Shown: positions 1-7,513, counted from the first letter of the stretch. The stretch is DNA of 8,553 nt from CAZPHU01 sp964419255 (GCA_964419255.1 CAYQOU010000106.1:1-8553), one strand, 5' to 3'. Numbers and translations: made by a program. Notes: generated from the letters alone by a model not told the origin.

Positions 1-75
1 TGATGATCAAGGTAATTGGCAATATATCTAAATAGTAGCGAAACTGAGCGTTTCTCTCGCGGCGATTTGCTCTAT

Positions 76-1143
76 TCAGGTTAAGTCTTCCACTTTCGTC
101 TCCAGCTTTTTGAACTCAGCGAACTGCTCCATGCTCTCCAGCTCATATGCCCCCCGCCAGATCATGGTGAGCGCATTTTCATCCTTATTGATATCGACCG
201 TATGAAGAGCCGGTTTCAGCTCAACCGGTCCTTCGCCGGTGTCGATTGTCATCAGCGGAGTCTCTCCCGGGAGAGCAAACTCAAATTTAGGATAATCGGG
301 ATCGAAAAAGATTAGCGAGACCGGCTCATTTCCAACAAGCTGTGTAGAGTTCAGTCCTGCGGAGGCCCCCTGAAAGAAACGAAAATCGAGTTTAGGAATG
401 TTATTTGTGCTAATGCCCCCGAGATATTCTTTCATCTGTTCATTGACCTGCGGCAGATGTTCCGGATAGACTCCCGCAAATGTATACCGCGGGTAGAAAT
501 TACGCCGTGTCCAGCCGAAGGAAGCCGGTGGTGGGCACTGTTCCCAATCTTCAAACCTGCTTATCACGAGGTTGTCCTCCGTCAATGGATGACGGGGATC
601 TTCCTGTTGAGGTATTTGTATCTCTTCAGGCTCCTCAAAAGAGCCCTTGAGCGTAAACCCGACTCCTATCGGATTTGGATAGTAGGAATAAATGGAGCCA
701 TCTTTGGATCTGCTCATCCCACCGAAAGCTTTTCTGTAGGAGATTTTTACCGATTCGAAAGGATGCGGATCGCCGATTTTTATTCCTCTCAGAGTTCTTG
801 CCTGTGCTTTTCTTTGACCAAACACACGTACGGTTTTGCTTAACTGTCCGACCTTTACGCATGCATCTAAATGGTACGCCTTCTTTCCCCGCGGGCACTG
901 CACGTGTCCTCTGATCACCACATCCGTAAACGGCTTGTAGGGAACCGTCTGGCTCTCCACAAAGACCTCTGAGCACTGAGGGGCATTCTCATCTTCGTAT
1001 ACATCGGTTTCGACAAAAGGCGGACATTCCTCAGCCGGCTCCACCCGGCCCGGGGCAATGATATAACAACGCTTGGCCAGAATCGAGATAACCGGTTTTC
1101 CTCCGGGATTTGTCCCCGTCGTATATGTAGACAACCAATTCAT
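76..1143 (-). CDS. DUF2169 family protein, probable T6SS effector-loading adaptor
   Basis: A 355-residue soluble protein with no signal peptide or membrane segment. It carries the conserved blocks I associate with DUF2169: VPYKPFTDVVIRGHV (about residues 67-81), KTVRVFGQR (103-111), YRKAFGG (136-142), NPIGVGF (157-163), an SFGWTRRNFYPR stretch with following FAGVY (208-226), and a C-terminal WRGAYELE (329-336). In other bacteria (for example Agrobacterium) DUF2169 proteins sit between vgrG and PAAR/effector genes and are needed for export of the matching toxin. An adaptor role here is inferred from family and position. It starts eight bases after the vgrG stop and has its own Shine-Dalgarno (AGGAG, about five bases before ATG), so it is the second gene of a vgrG operon. 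Length looks complete. The next operon gene, expected to be a PAAR protein or effector, lies beyond the left edge. Bases 1-75 hold no recognisable gene start or strong terminator. Confidence 0.88.
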   Translation of the reverse strand: MNWLSTYTTGTNPGGKPVISILAKRCYIIAPGRVEPAEECPPFVETDVYEDENAPQCSEVFVESQTVPYKPFTDVVIRGHVQCPRGKKAYHLDACVKVGQLSKTVRVFGQRKAQARTLRGIKIGDPHPFESVKISYRKAFGGMSRSKDGSIYSYYPNPIGVGFTLKGSFEEPEEIQIPQQEDPRHPLTEDNLVISRFEDWEQCPPPASFGWTRRNFYPRYTFAGVYPEHLPQVNEQMKEYLGGISTNNIPKLDFRFFQGASAGLNSTQLVGNEPVSLIFFDPDYPKFEFALPGETPLMTIDTGEGPVELKPALHTVDINKDENALTMIWRGAYELESMEQFAEFKKLETKVEDLT

Positions 1144-1151
1144 GTTCTCTC

Positions 1152-3362
1152 CTAATTTACCATCACAATCCCGCCCTTGACCGTGGTCATGGCGCTTCCG
1201 CTAACCTCGGTCATCGTACCCGACATCTTCGCCTGCAGACTCGATTTAACCTCCGCTCCCATACTTCCCTCCATGGATGCATTCATGTTGGCTTTCATGC
1301 CAAGGTTCATACCGGCTTCTATGGCAGCATCCATGTTTGCCTTCTGGCTGATATTCATGCCGCTGATATTGACATCCTGCATCGCCTTTGCCTCCAGTTT
1401 ACCCGACGATGCCTCCATATTGATGTTTGCCCCCTTGATGTCGATATCCTGGGTGGCATTGATCGAAATCTTTCCCTTGCTGTCGAGTATCAATCCCTGA
1501 CTGCCATCGAGGGTAACCGTATTCTTCCCTTTGCCGTCGGCGAGGGTGATTGTTCCGCCATTGTCATCCATTTCAACCACGTGGCCACCGTTTGACTGTA
1601 TCGTGATTGCCTTGTTCTTATCATCGACCCGGATTACATGCCCGCCACCGGTGGTGATAACCACCCCCTCTTCACCGCTTTTATAACTCATGGTGATGTT
1701 GTGATCTTTGGCATTCCATGAACACTGCTCGTTGGCATCATCCAGCAGGATTTTGTTTCCGTTGGTGGTCTGCACATACGCCCGCTTGTTTTCATCATCG
1801 AGCTCGGAGACATTTTTCGCGGCGGTGGTCATGCGAATTTTCTGTTTGCCATCGGTATCATCCATGACCATCTCGTTTGCACCGGCCGTGCGAATCACAC
1901 TCTGCTCCTTGTTGCCGCTGACAACCGGCGAAACCGTGTTCGCATTGGGAACCGTCCCCAACCCCAGCGGCTTATCGGGATCACCATCCACACATGCCCA
2001 TACCATCTCCGCACCCTCATGCGACGGAAAATGCATGCCGTAATTGTTACCGGCATAGGGCTGAGCCAGACGGATATATTTGGAGCCCTCGTAGTTTGCA
2101 TTATCTGAAAGATCAAAAGGCATGCGAACCTTGTAGCGCCCCTGATCATCCAGTGCAGCATAATCGGAGCCGTTAGCCTCGATCAAGGCGGTCATGATGC
2201 CATTGACACGGGGGATTTTCGCCTTTCTCAGCGGTCTGAATGTATCGATCTGATCGGAGCTCAAGGCGACGAATTTGTTTGCATAGGTATACTCCGCATC
2301 GCCCGTGCGCATGGCGGAGTGAGAGCCTGAGTGGATAACCTCGCGAATAAGATAGATTCCACTCATATCTCTGCTCGCCTGCGGCTCATCCGTGTCGGGC
2401 TCCTCAACGGTAAATCGGCAGCCCGCGCGAAAACCGCGGCAGTTGGCCTCCCCGTTAAGCTTTATCTGCCCCGCGACGATACGCCCTGCCTCAATTTCCG
2501 CAACCTGCTGCGCCCCGTCTGCATCCTTATAATCACCCCCGTAATGATATACCGTCCCGACATCACCACCGCCCACATTCATGGCTCCGGATAGCGAAAC
2601 TTCGGGAGTGCGGTAGTTGTAATTTTTCATCTGAACCTCAGAAGGCACCAGACGCTTGCGATAGGAGAATCTGTGTATCGATTCCCGCTCCATATCATCT
2701 ATTCGCTCGAAAAAACCGGATTGCGGACGATAGATAATATCCGAATGCCCGTTGATAAAGCCAAAGGAGGAGGGGTTGTCGCTGATTACAAGCTGCTCGA
2801 CATTAACCTGCCCGATATCTTCTTCAAGAAGCGGAAGTTCCTTGAAAAAATACCAGATCCCGACATTCTCCATGAGCCGCGAAATGAAATTCAGATCTGA
2901 TTCCTGATACTGCACCACGTACTCTCTCTGAGGATATGATCCGGCGAGATCGAGCTGATAGTAGTTAGTCAGATTCGCCTCATCCAGCACCTGCTTGACG
3001 ATATCCGGAACCGTCATCTTCTGAAATATCCGGGTCTGATGATTCATATTGAGCAACCACAATCGGGGCACCATCACAACCGAGTAGCGACTGAAATCGG
3101 TGGTGGTCTCGATGTAATTGAAATCACTGATAATTCCGCTGTAGGGATAGTATTCTTCATCCCGATAGACATAGAGGGTAGCCTGCTTATTGACCACCTC
3201 GTCTGCCTGAATATCGGGATTTCGCGATATCAGGTTAATCGTGAATTCGTAGGGGGAGGAGATGCTGTCTTTCCCCTCAAAATCGATAACTTCAAATGTC
3301 GAGAGATCCAAATCGCCACAGAAGAAGAAAAACTGAGCAATATTTGCTTTCTGTGCAGGCAT
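1152..3362 (-). CDS. vgrG: Type VI secretion tip protein VgrG
   Basis: A 736-residue VgrG, the trimeric spike at the tip of the Hcp tube that pierces target cells. Residues about 10-375 form the gp27-like base; the QYQESDLNFISRLMENVGIWYFF block (151-173) is typical. Residues about 385-475 form the gp5-like OB fold, ending in the family signature around FPSHEGAEMVWACVDGDPDKP (445-465) and LGLGTVPNA. From about 490 onward the protein is a beta-helical needle made of short repeats (GGHVIRVDD, GGHVVEMDD), then a section with Met every eighth residue (661-725), and it ends at VKGGIVMVN. There is no extra C-terminal enzymatic domain, so this is a structural rather than an 'evolved' VgrG; cargo should ride on a separate protein. 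The ATG at 3360-3362 has a good ribosome binding site (AAGGAG, six bases spacing). It is the first gene of the unit with DUF2169, apparently under the CRP-like promoter upstream. Confidence 0.96.
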   Translation of the reverse strand: MPAQKANIAQFFFFCGDLDLSTFEVIDFEGKDSISSPYEFTINLISRNPDIQADEVVNKQATLYVYRDEEYYPYSGIISDFNYIETTTDFSRYSVVMVPRLWLLNMNHQTRIFQKMTVPDIVKQVLDEANLTNYYQLDLAGSYPQREYVVQYQESDLNFISRLMENVGIWYFFKELPLLEEDIGQVNVEQLVISDNPSSFGFINGHSDIIYRPQSGFFERIDDMERESIHRFSYRKRLVPSEVQMKNYNYRTPEVSLSGAMNVGGGDVGTVYHYGGDYKDADGAQQVAEIEAGRIVAGQIKLNGEANCRGFRAGCRFTVEEPDTDEPQASRDMSGIYLIREVIHSGSHSAMRTGDAEYTYANKFVALSSDQIDTFRPLRKAKIPRVNGIMTALIEANGSDYAALDDQGRYKVRMPFDLSDNANYEGSKYIRLAQPYAGNNYGMHFPSHEGAEMVWACVDGDPDKPLGLGTVPNANTVSPVVSGNKEQSVIRTAGANEMVMDDTDGKQKIRMTTAAKNVSELDDENKRAYVQTTNGNKILLDDANEQCSWNAKDHNITMSYKSGEEGVVITTGGGHVIRVDDKNKAITIQSNGGHVVEMDDNGGTITLADGKGKNTVTLDGSQGLILDSKGKISINATQDIDIKGANINMEASSGKLEAKAMQDVNISGMNISQKANMDAAIEAGMNLGMKANMNASMEGSMGAEVKSSLQAKMSGTMTEVSGSAMTTVKGGIVMVN

Positions 3363-3471
3363 CGTATGCTCCTTTTCAGGCTCAATCAGGATGAGCGGAA
3401 GAAAACAGATGTATTATCGAAAATTAATTGTTGGCTGACCCACTCGTCAGATTTTATTATTCCCGTCGATC

Positions 3472-3500
3472 AATATACTGCACCGCACGGGTTATGTCTG
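3472..3500 (-). promoter_or_regulatory. Predicted vgrG promoter
   Basis: Read on the minus strand: a -35-like CAGACA (3495-3500, four of six bases match consensus), a 17-base spacer, then a -10 TATATT (3472-3477). The predicted transcription start is near 3465, giving a leader of about 100 bases before the vgrG ATG. The -35 is imperfect and overlaps the CRP-like palindrome by two bases, as expected for an activator-dependent class II promoter. Based on sequence matching by eye only. Confidence 0.5.
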
Positions 3501-3514
3501 TGATAAGCATCACA
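3499..3514. promoter_or_regulatory. CRP/FNR-family operator-like palindrome upstream of vgrG
   Basis: The sequence TGTGATAAGCATCACA is an exact match to the CRP half-site pair TGTGA-N6-TCACA, and is followed on the plus strand by A/T-rich ATTT as in the wider consensus. Its centre (3506.5) lies 41.5 bases upstream of the start predicted from the -10 box at 3472-3477, which is the standard position of an activator at a class II promoter. The site match is directly visible; the identity of the binding protein is inferred, and FNR-like relatives with a similar half-site are possible. Confidence 0.6.
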
Positions 3515-3609
3515 ATTTATGCGTTAAATTACAAAATATTTAAGGAGTATCGGTTTTGGGCTGAAATCAAAGGGAAATGGGTATGCACCTGAAGCCCTTG
3601 CACTTTCAA

Positions 3610-4797
3610 TCACCCCGACTGCAACCGTTCCCTCAATGCCATATCAAGTTTCAAAAGCTTAGCGGGACTGGGGGCGTATATAAAAAACGCACTTCTGGCG
3701 GGCTGCTTCCAGGTTTTGTCCTGAAAAATCCGCAACGGGGTCATCAGTATCACACCACTCTCTGCACCACCTAACTGGCAAAAGATCTTTTCCAGGGATC
3801 TATAATCGTGGGGGAGACTGTGGCGTCTGCGCGCGATAAATCGGAAAAGCCCCGGCCGCTCGGGAGCTACCTTATTTTTCACTCCGTAGGCAATAACACT
3901 CATGGGACAGCGAGCATTGATCTCGAATACCGAAACAAGTCCCGTATTACACTGTTCATCCCGATACAGAAAAGAGTCGCATCCAAACACCCCCCAGTAC
4001 CCTGCTTCGTACAACCTCCGCGCAGTAACGGCAATCGCTTCATCAAGCCGCTCGATCCAGGGTGCAAGAATCGGATCTTCAGGCTCGATCCAGTCGCCGA
4101 AAAATGTGCCTGCACGGTTGGAGAGATTGCGGTGGTGGCGGGGCGGACTCACCCGCCCTTCAGGAGTAATGCGCGCGAGGCTGCCGATATCCACAATCCT
4201 TTCTAACCACGGTTCCACAACCACCCCGCCCTGCTGCTCACAGATCGTTTGAATCGCCTGTTGCCGATTTCTTATCTCGTGTGCGGAATCGATCCAGTAA
4301 AATCCAGCTCCGGCAGTCCCGAATGGTGCCTTGATGACTTTTCTCCCCCGCGGCATATGGTCTACGGCTTCAAAAACTTCATCAGAATCGCTGCACCAGT
4401 GCGCATATGGCACGCCCAAATCCTCCTGACGACCAACGGTATGGCAAAACAGGCGGCTGTTTACTCTGCGTACAATATCCAGAGACGGATGTGTACAATC
4501 GGCTCCTGTATTACTCAGTAGATTTACCGCCTCGGTATTCCAGCCCCACACCCGTGCGACATACCCCCGGGCCTTCTCCGTCGGTCCCTGGATTTCTGCC
4601 TCCCCGAGGCCAAAACGGCGCAGATAATGTAAATAGCTCTCATCCGCAGGTGTTTGGAGAAGCACCCGGTCACCCTTTTTTGCCACCGCCAGAAACAGAC
4701 ACTCCATCTGAGTGGCGGAAGCCTGAAGCTTTGCGGATATCGGGCTGCCGTTAAGCTGAAGATCAAACAGCGCATTGAGATAGTAAAGAAAAGGCAT
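3610..4797 (-). CDS. ATP-grasp domain protein of unknown substrate
   Basis: A 395-residue soluble protein with ATP-grasp hallmarks: a KVIKAPFGTAGAG block (153-165) supplying the nucleotide-binding lysine (K156) and glycine-rich loop, VVVEPWLER (192-200) as the hinge segment that contacts adenine, GVFGCDSF (269-276), and FEINAR (291-296) with the Mg-binding E292 and N294. Family enzymes join a carboxylate to an amine or thiol through an acyl-phosphate. The N-terminal 110 residues should be the pre-ATP-grasp substrate domain, and the C-terminal 90 residues are not recognised. The substrate cannot be read from the sequence. The start ATG is placed two bases after the stop of a doubtful short frame and has no clear Shine-Dalgarno, but the MPFLYYLNALFD opening looks like a natural N-terminus. 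It lies 247 bases upstream of vgrG on the same strand with no convincing terminator between, so read-through into vgrG is possible. Confidence 0.85.
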   Translation of the reverse strand: MPFLYYLNALFDLQLNGSPISAKLQASATQMECLFLAVAKKGDRVLLQTPADESYLHYLRRFGLGEAEIQGPTEKARGYVARVWGWNTEAVNLLSNTGADCTHPSLDIVRRVNSRLFCHTVGRQEDLGVPYAHWCSDSDEVFEAVDHMPRGRKVIKAPFGTAGAGFYWIDSAHEIRNRQQAIQTICEQQGGVVVEPWLERIVDIGSLARITPEGRVSPPRHHRNLSNRAGTFFGDWIEPEDPILAPWIERLDEAIAVTARRLYEAGYWGVFGCDSFLYRDEQCNTGLVSVFEINARCPMSVIAYGVKNKVAPERPGLFRFIARRRHSLPHDYRSLEKIFCQLGGAESGVILMTPLRIFQDKTWKQPARSAFFIYAPSPAKLLKLDMALRERLQSG

Positions 4798-4876
4798 GGT
4801 TAGATTGGAGAGCCGAGTTTTCGAGTGACGAATTCAAAGAATCTTGTCTGGATAAAAATACATCCTCTGTACCAGT

Positions 4877-4898
4877 TCCGGCAGAGCCGGAGAATCAA
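4877..4898. repeat. Short palindromic repeat, copy 1
   Basis: TCCGGC-AGA-GCCGGA forms a six-base-pair stem with a three-base loop, followed by GAATCAA. The same unit recurs at 8511-8532 with 19 of 22 bases identical, including the non-palindromic TCAA tail. It lies in the gap between the ATP-grasp gene and fxsA. The shared tail shows that the two copies are related rather than independent hairpins. It resembles REP-type intergenic repeats in style; a link to a REP transposase is not visible here. Confidence 0.5.
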
Positions 4899-4984
4899 AA
4901 AGCGCAAACAAGCAATAAGGTGATCCAGAATGCCATCAAACACATCTTTCGGAAAGGGGTGAATGTATATCAGCTCCAGCCGCA

Positions 4985-4996
4985 ATTTGCGCAAAT
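4985..4996. promoter_or_regulatory. 12-base perfect palindrome in the divergent ATP-grasp/fxsA gap
   Basis: ATTTGCGCAAAT is its own reverse complement. It lies about 65 bases before the fxsA start and 190 bases before the ATP-grasp start, so it could be an operator serving either or both divergent genes. No regulator is identified. The rest of the 265-base gap (4798-5062) is A/T-rich near fxsA, with a weak -10-like GATAAT at 5028-5033 and no convincing -35. Confidence 0.3.
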
Positions 4997-5062
4997 ATGC
5001 GCAGGCGAAACTATTTTATATACATAAGATAATTGACACATGTAACCGAAGTCAGGTATCGA

Positions 5063-5437
5063 ATGATTTTAAGACTTTTTTTCCTCTTTGCTATTGTTCC
5101 GGTAATCGAGCTGTATCTACTGATCAGGATAGGTTCTGTGATTGGGGCACTCAATACGATTGTCATAGTCATAGCAACGGCCGCAGCGGGAGCATTTTTT
5201 ACCCGCCGAGAAGGTCTTCGCACCATGCAACGAATCCGCATGAACATGTCTCGAGGAATCATGCCCAGCCAGGAGATGTTTGATGCCGTTCTTATTTTTG
5301 TTGCGGGCCTGGTTCTCATTACCCCGGGATTTTTGACCGATATCACGGGTTTTCTACTTTTAATTCCCCACAGCCGCGCGGTGATAAAACGCTTTATCAC
5401 TCAAAAAGCAAACGAATGGCTGCAGAATCGCCACTAA
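5063..5437 (+). CDS. fxsA: FxsA family membrane protein
   Basis: A 124-residue inner-membrane protein of the FxsA family, named after the E. coli protein that relieves F-plasmid exclusion of phage T7; the cellular function is otherwise poorly known. It opens with MILRLFFLFAIVPVIELYLL, the typical first membrane helix with a conserved glutamate (E16), then a second helix (about 26-46), a basic cytoplasmic stretch with REGLRTMQRIR (49-59), and a C-terminal hydrophobic region with the signature PGFLTDITGFLLLIP (88-102). I chose the ATG at 5063 over an in-frame TTG at 5033 because the family begins at this helix; an AGG six bases upstream gives a weak ribosome binding site. Length matches compact family members. 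It diverges from the ATP-grasp gene and is followed by the kinase after 134 bases, most likely as a separate unit. Confidence 0.88.
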   Translation: MILRLFFLFAIVPVIELYLLIRIGSVIGALNTIVIVIATAAAGAFFTRREGLRTMQRIRMNMSRGIMPSQEMFDAVLIFVAGLVLITPGFLTDITGFLLLIPHSRAVIKRFITQKANEWLQNRH

Positions 5438-5479
5438 GAGAAACTCCGTTAAGGATGATGTCTTTTTTACCGTCATATT

Positions 5480-5508
5480 TTGCACTCTATACGCCGAGAT
5501 GTTACTAT
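5480..5508 (+). promoter_or_regulatory. Predicted promoter of the Ser/Thr kinase gene
   Basis: TTGCAC (5480-5485), a 17-base spacer and TACTAT (5503-5508), followed by a leader of about 57 bases to the kinase ATG. Matches to consensus are partial (three and four of six), but the spacing is ideal and the box lies in the only gap upstream of the gene. No clear terminator for fxsA is visible; a run of six T at 5463-5468 has no strong hairpin before it. Confidence 0.35.
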
Positions 5509-5571
5509 CAGATTTATATCAGTTTACCGCTCATCGGTTTCATATTTTCGTGAGTTTTTGGGAGTTTTTAA

Positions 5572-7491
5572 ATGTCGTCTTCAGAGGAAATGGGACAAAA
5601 CCAGAAAGATACCGCCAAATTCTCGGAGAATAAACGGCAACATGTGACTCTGCCTCTCGCTCCCGATCAAAACGATTCCGATAAACCGCTCGATAAGAAA
5701 ACCACCCTGGGTTCGGGCACTGTCACCCAGAGAATCAATGTCGGTGGAATGGCAATCATCTATGAGATCTGGAATCAGGAGCTTGAGATAACCCGTGCGG
5801 TCAAACTTCTGCGCCCAGATCATACGGAGGATTCGGTCGAGAGATTTCAGACCGAGATGAAAATAAGCGCCAAATTGCATCACCCAAACATCATCGAAAT
5901 CTACACGGTGGGTAAATGGCATGATCTTCCGTATATCGAGATGGAGCGGATCGATGGATTTACACTGGAAAAGATTATCGAGCAGGCGGGCTGCCTTCCT
6001 CTGGAAGTCTGTACAGCGGTTGCGATCATGATAGGCCGGGCCCTTAACTATGCTCATAATCAGATCTATGTTCTGTACGGAAAGACCTACAAGGGAATAA
6101 TCCACCGAGATCTCAAGCCAAGCAATGTGATGATCACCAACAATGGCAAGATCAAGCTGATGGATTTTGGGATTGCTAAGCCGGTTACCGCAAGCATTCA
6201 TACGTGCACCGATGTGGTCATCGGAACGCTTCAATACCTCTCTCCCGAACAGCTTGAGGGACGGGAAAGCGACTGTCGGTCCGATATATACTCACTGGGA
6301 GCGGTGATATATGAGATGCTCACCGGCAGGCAGGCCTTTCCCGAGCCCGGCCTGGCCAGACTTGTTCCAGACAAGCTCGAAGGCGCGTATGTTCCTCTTG
6401 ACAAATATGATATCAAAATCCCGCGGACATTGCGGGACATTGTCCACAAAAGCCTGCGGCGGGAACCCGAGAAACGCTATCAGTCAACTCTGGAGTTTCT
6501 TCGAGCCATCGGTCGAGTACACAAAAAATTGACCCGCTCTTCACCGGAGCAAGTGATGGATGCATACATGCAGAAGCCCAGGATACGAAAAGAAATTGAA
6601 TTGCGCAAAGCATCCCCCCTGCTCAAACCTTTACTGATCGGAGGTGCTGCAGCCGCACTGCTTTTGGCATCGACTCTGACGACACTTTATCTTATAAAAC
6701 CCGAGAAGTTTAACACTTTTAACAAAATGACAAGACACATGCCCGCGGATCATTATAGGAGGGCAAAAAAAATCATCACTCATTATGCAAAAGGTTTACA
6801 TCTGCGTAAAAGCAATTCCACCTCCCCCACTTTGAAGCCGGTCAAAAGCCGGCAAAGTCGGATTTCCGAAAATCAGAAGAGAGTCGATGTGAGGGATCAT
6901 CTTTCTGCAATGCCTCCAGGCACTTACGACAAACCGAAGCGGCGCGGCGGTTTTTCGTCAATGGTTGACAGCCTGCGATTTGAACACCAGATAGACGATC
7001 TGGCGGAGATTTTTTTTGCAGAATTTGACCACCGCAGGTATGATAACGCTCTGAGGGTTTTCGAGAAACTTCCCCAAACATATGCAAAGCTTGATAAGGT
7101 TCAGATCTACCGGCTGCGGGCGCTGATAAATTCGGGAAATATAAAGCAGAGTGAAGAGGTTCTCCGTTCGCAGCAGCTTAATGATGGAGAATTCCTTGTG
7201 GAGAAGGCGATGTATTATTATCGTGCAGGGCGGCTTGAGAAAGCTGAAGAGATGCTTATGCTGGCATCAGAGGCACCGGTTGGTTTTATGAATCGCACCA
7301 TTTTTCAGAGACGGCTTCTATTCACCAAGGCGATCTGTAAAACGAAAATATTCGAGAATAACCCAACAGAAGAGAACAGAGATGAATCGCTGCGATCGTG
7401 GCAAGAGGTAAAAAAGGCCCTCAACAACACTCCCGACCATGGGTATTACACGGAAGCCGACAAACAGATTCGTCGGATAGCACAAATGTAG
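5572..7491 (+). CDS. Membrane-anchored Hanks-type Ser/Thr protein kinase with helical-repeat C-terminus
   Basis: A 639-residue kinase. The N-terminal kinase domain spans about residues 45-315 and keeps all main catalytic elements: AVK lysine K78, helix-C glutamate E95, HRD loop (H178-R179-D180, with K182 and N185), DFG (D198-G200), GTLQYLSPE activation segment end (218-226) and SDIYSLGAVIYEMLTG (237-252). The nucleotide loop is atypical: NVGGMAIIY (56-64) has Asn and Ala where the first and third glycines usually stand. A basic linker leads to one transmembrane helix (about 353-375), then a charged, low-complexity stretch (about 380-460) and an alpha-helical C-terminal region (about 465-637) with TPR-like segments such as GNIKQSEEVL and GRLEKAEEML. 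This predicts a cytoplasmic kinase and a periplasmic sensor or binding domain. The ATG has a good site (GGGAG, seven bases spacing). PpkA-like control of T6SS is possible because vgrG is nearby, but this is inference. Confidence 0.93.
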   Translation: MSSSEEMGQNQKDTAKFSENKRQHVTLPLAPDQNDSDKPLDKKTTLGSGTVTQRINVGGMAIIYEIWNQELEITRAVKLLRPDHTEDSVERFQTEMKISAKLHHPNIIEIYTVGKWHDLPYIEMERIDGFTLEKIIEQAGCLPLEVCTAVAIMIGRALNYAHNQIYVLYGKTYKGIIHRDLKPSNVMITNNGKIKLMDFGIAKPVTASIHTCTDVVIGTLQYLSPEQLEGRESDCRSDIYSLGAVIYEMLTGRQAFPEPGLARLVPDKLEGAYVPLDKYDIKIPRTLRDIVHKSLRREPEKRYQSTLEFLRAIGRVHKKLTRSSPEQVMDAYMQKPRIRKEIELRKASPLLKPLLIGGAAAALLLASTLTTLYLIKPEKFNTFNKMTRHMPADHYRRAKKIITHYAKGLHLRKSNSTSPTLKPVKSRQSRISENQKRVDVRDHLSAMPPGTYDKPKRRGGFSSMVDSLRFEHQIDDLAEIFFAEFDHRRYDNALRVFEKLPQTYAKLDKVQIYRLRALINSGNIKQSEEVLRSQQLNDGEFLVEKAMYYYRAGRLEKAEEMLMLASEAPVGFMNRTIFQRRLLFTKAICKTKIFENNPTEENRDESLRSWQEVKKALNNTPDHGYYTEADKQIRRIAQM

Positions 7492-7492
7492 A

Positions 7493-7513
7493 GGGGCGGT
7501 TTTTCACCGCCCC
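7493..7513. terminator. GC-rich hairpin between convergent genes
   Basis: GGGGCGG (7493-7499) and CCGCCCC (7507-7513) form a perfect seven-base-pair stem with loop TTTTTCA, starting two bases after the kinase stop and 21 bases from the end of the opposing gene. The position is ideal for a shared terminator of both transcripts. A proper T-tract is missing on either side (only GTGTTATT on the plus side), so it may be a weak terminator or may work with Rho. Confidence 0.55.

Noticed and set aside
40..54. GAAAC/GTTTC hairpin after the DUF2169 stop as a terminator.
   Set aside because: A five-base-pair A/T-rich stem without a following T-run is too weak to support termination.
635..976. Overlapping minus-strand and plus-strand frames inside the DUF2169 gene.
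   Set aside because: They are shadows of a well-conserved gene, with unusual composition and no start signals.
3558..3597. GGGCT/AGCCC pairing after the ATP-grasp stop as a terminator.
   Set aside because: The stem is only five base pairs with a 30-base loop and no T-tract on the minus strand.
3363..3609. A sigma-54 (-24/-12) promoter for vgrG, common in T6SS loci.
   Set aside because: No TGGCAC-N5-TTGCA-like pair is present on the minus strand in this gap.
3577..3774. A plus-strand 65-codon frame downstream of the CRP-like site, which could suggest divergent control.
   Set aside because: It lies antisense to the ATP-grasp C-terminus, lacks a clear ribosome binding site and shows no family resemblance.
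4800..4994. A 64-codon minus-strand frame ending two bases before the ATP-grasp start, suggestive of a coupled small gene or peptide substrate.
   Set aside because: Only a TTG start is available and it has no Shine-Dalgarno, the predicted peptide has no recognisable features, and the frame runs through the palindromic repeat copy at 4877-4898, which looks non-coding.
5033..5062. TTGACA at 5033-5038 as the -35 of an fxsA promoter, or TTG at 5033 as the fxsA start.
   Set aside because: A matching -10 would be GTATCG next to the start codon, which is poor, and the family N-terminus clearly begins at the ATG at 5063.
4963..5283. A plus-strand 106-codon frame preceded by a good Shine-Dalgarno-like GGAAAGGGG.
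   Set aside because: Most of it overlaps fxsA in another frame, and its His/Ser/Arg-rich product looks like a shadow translation of a well-supported family gene.
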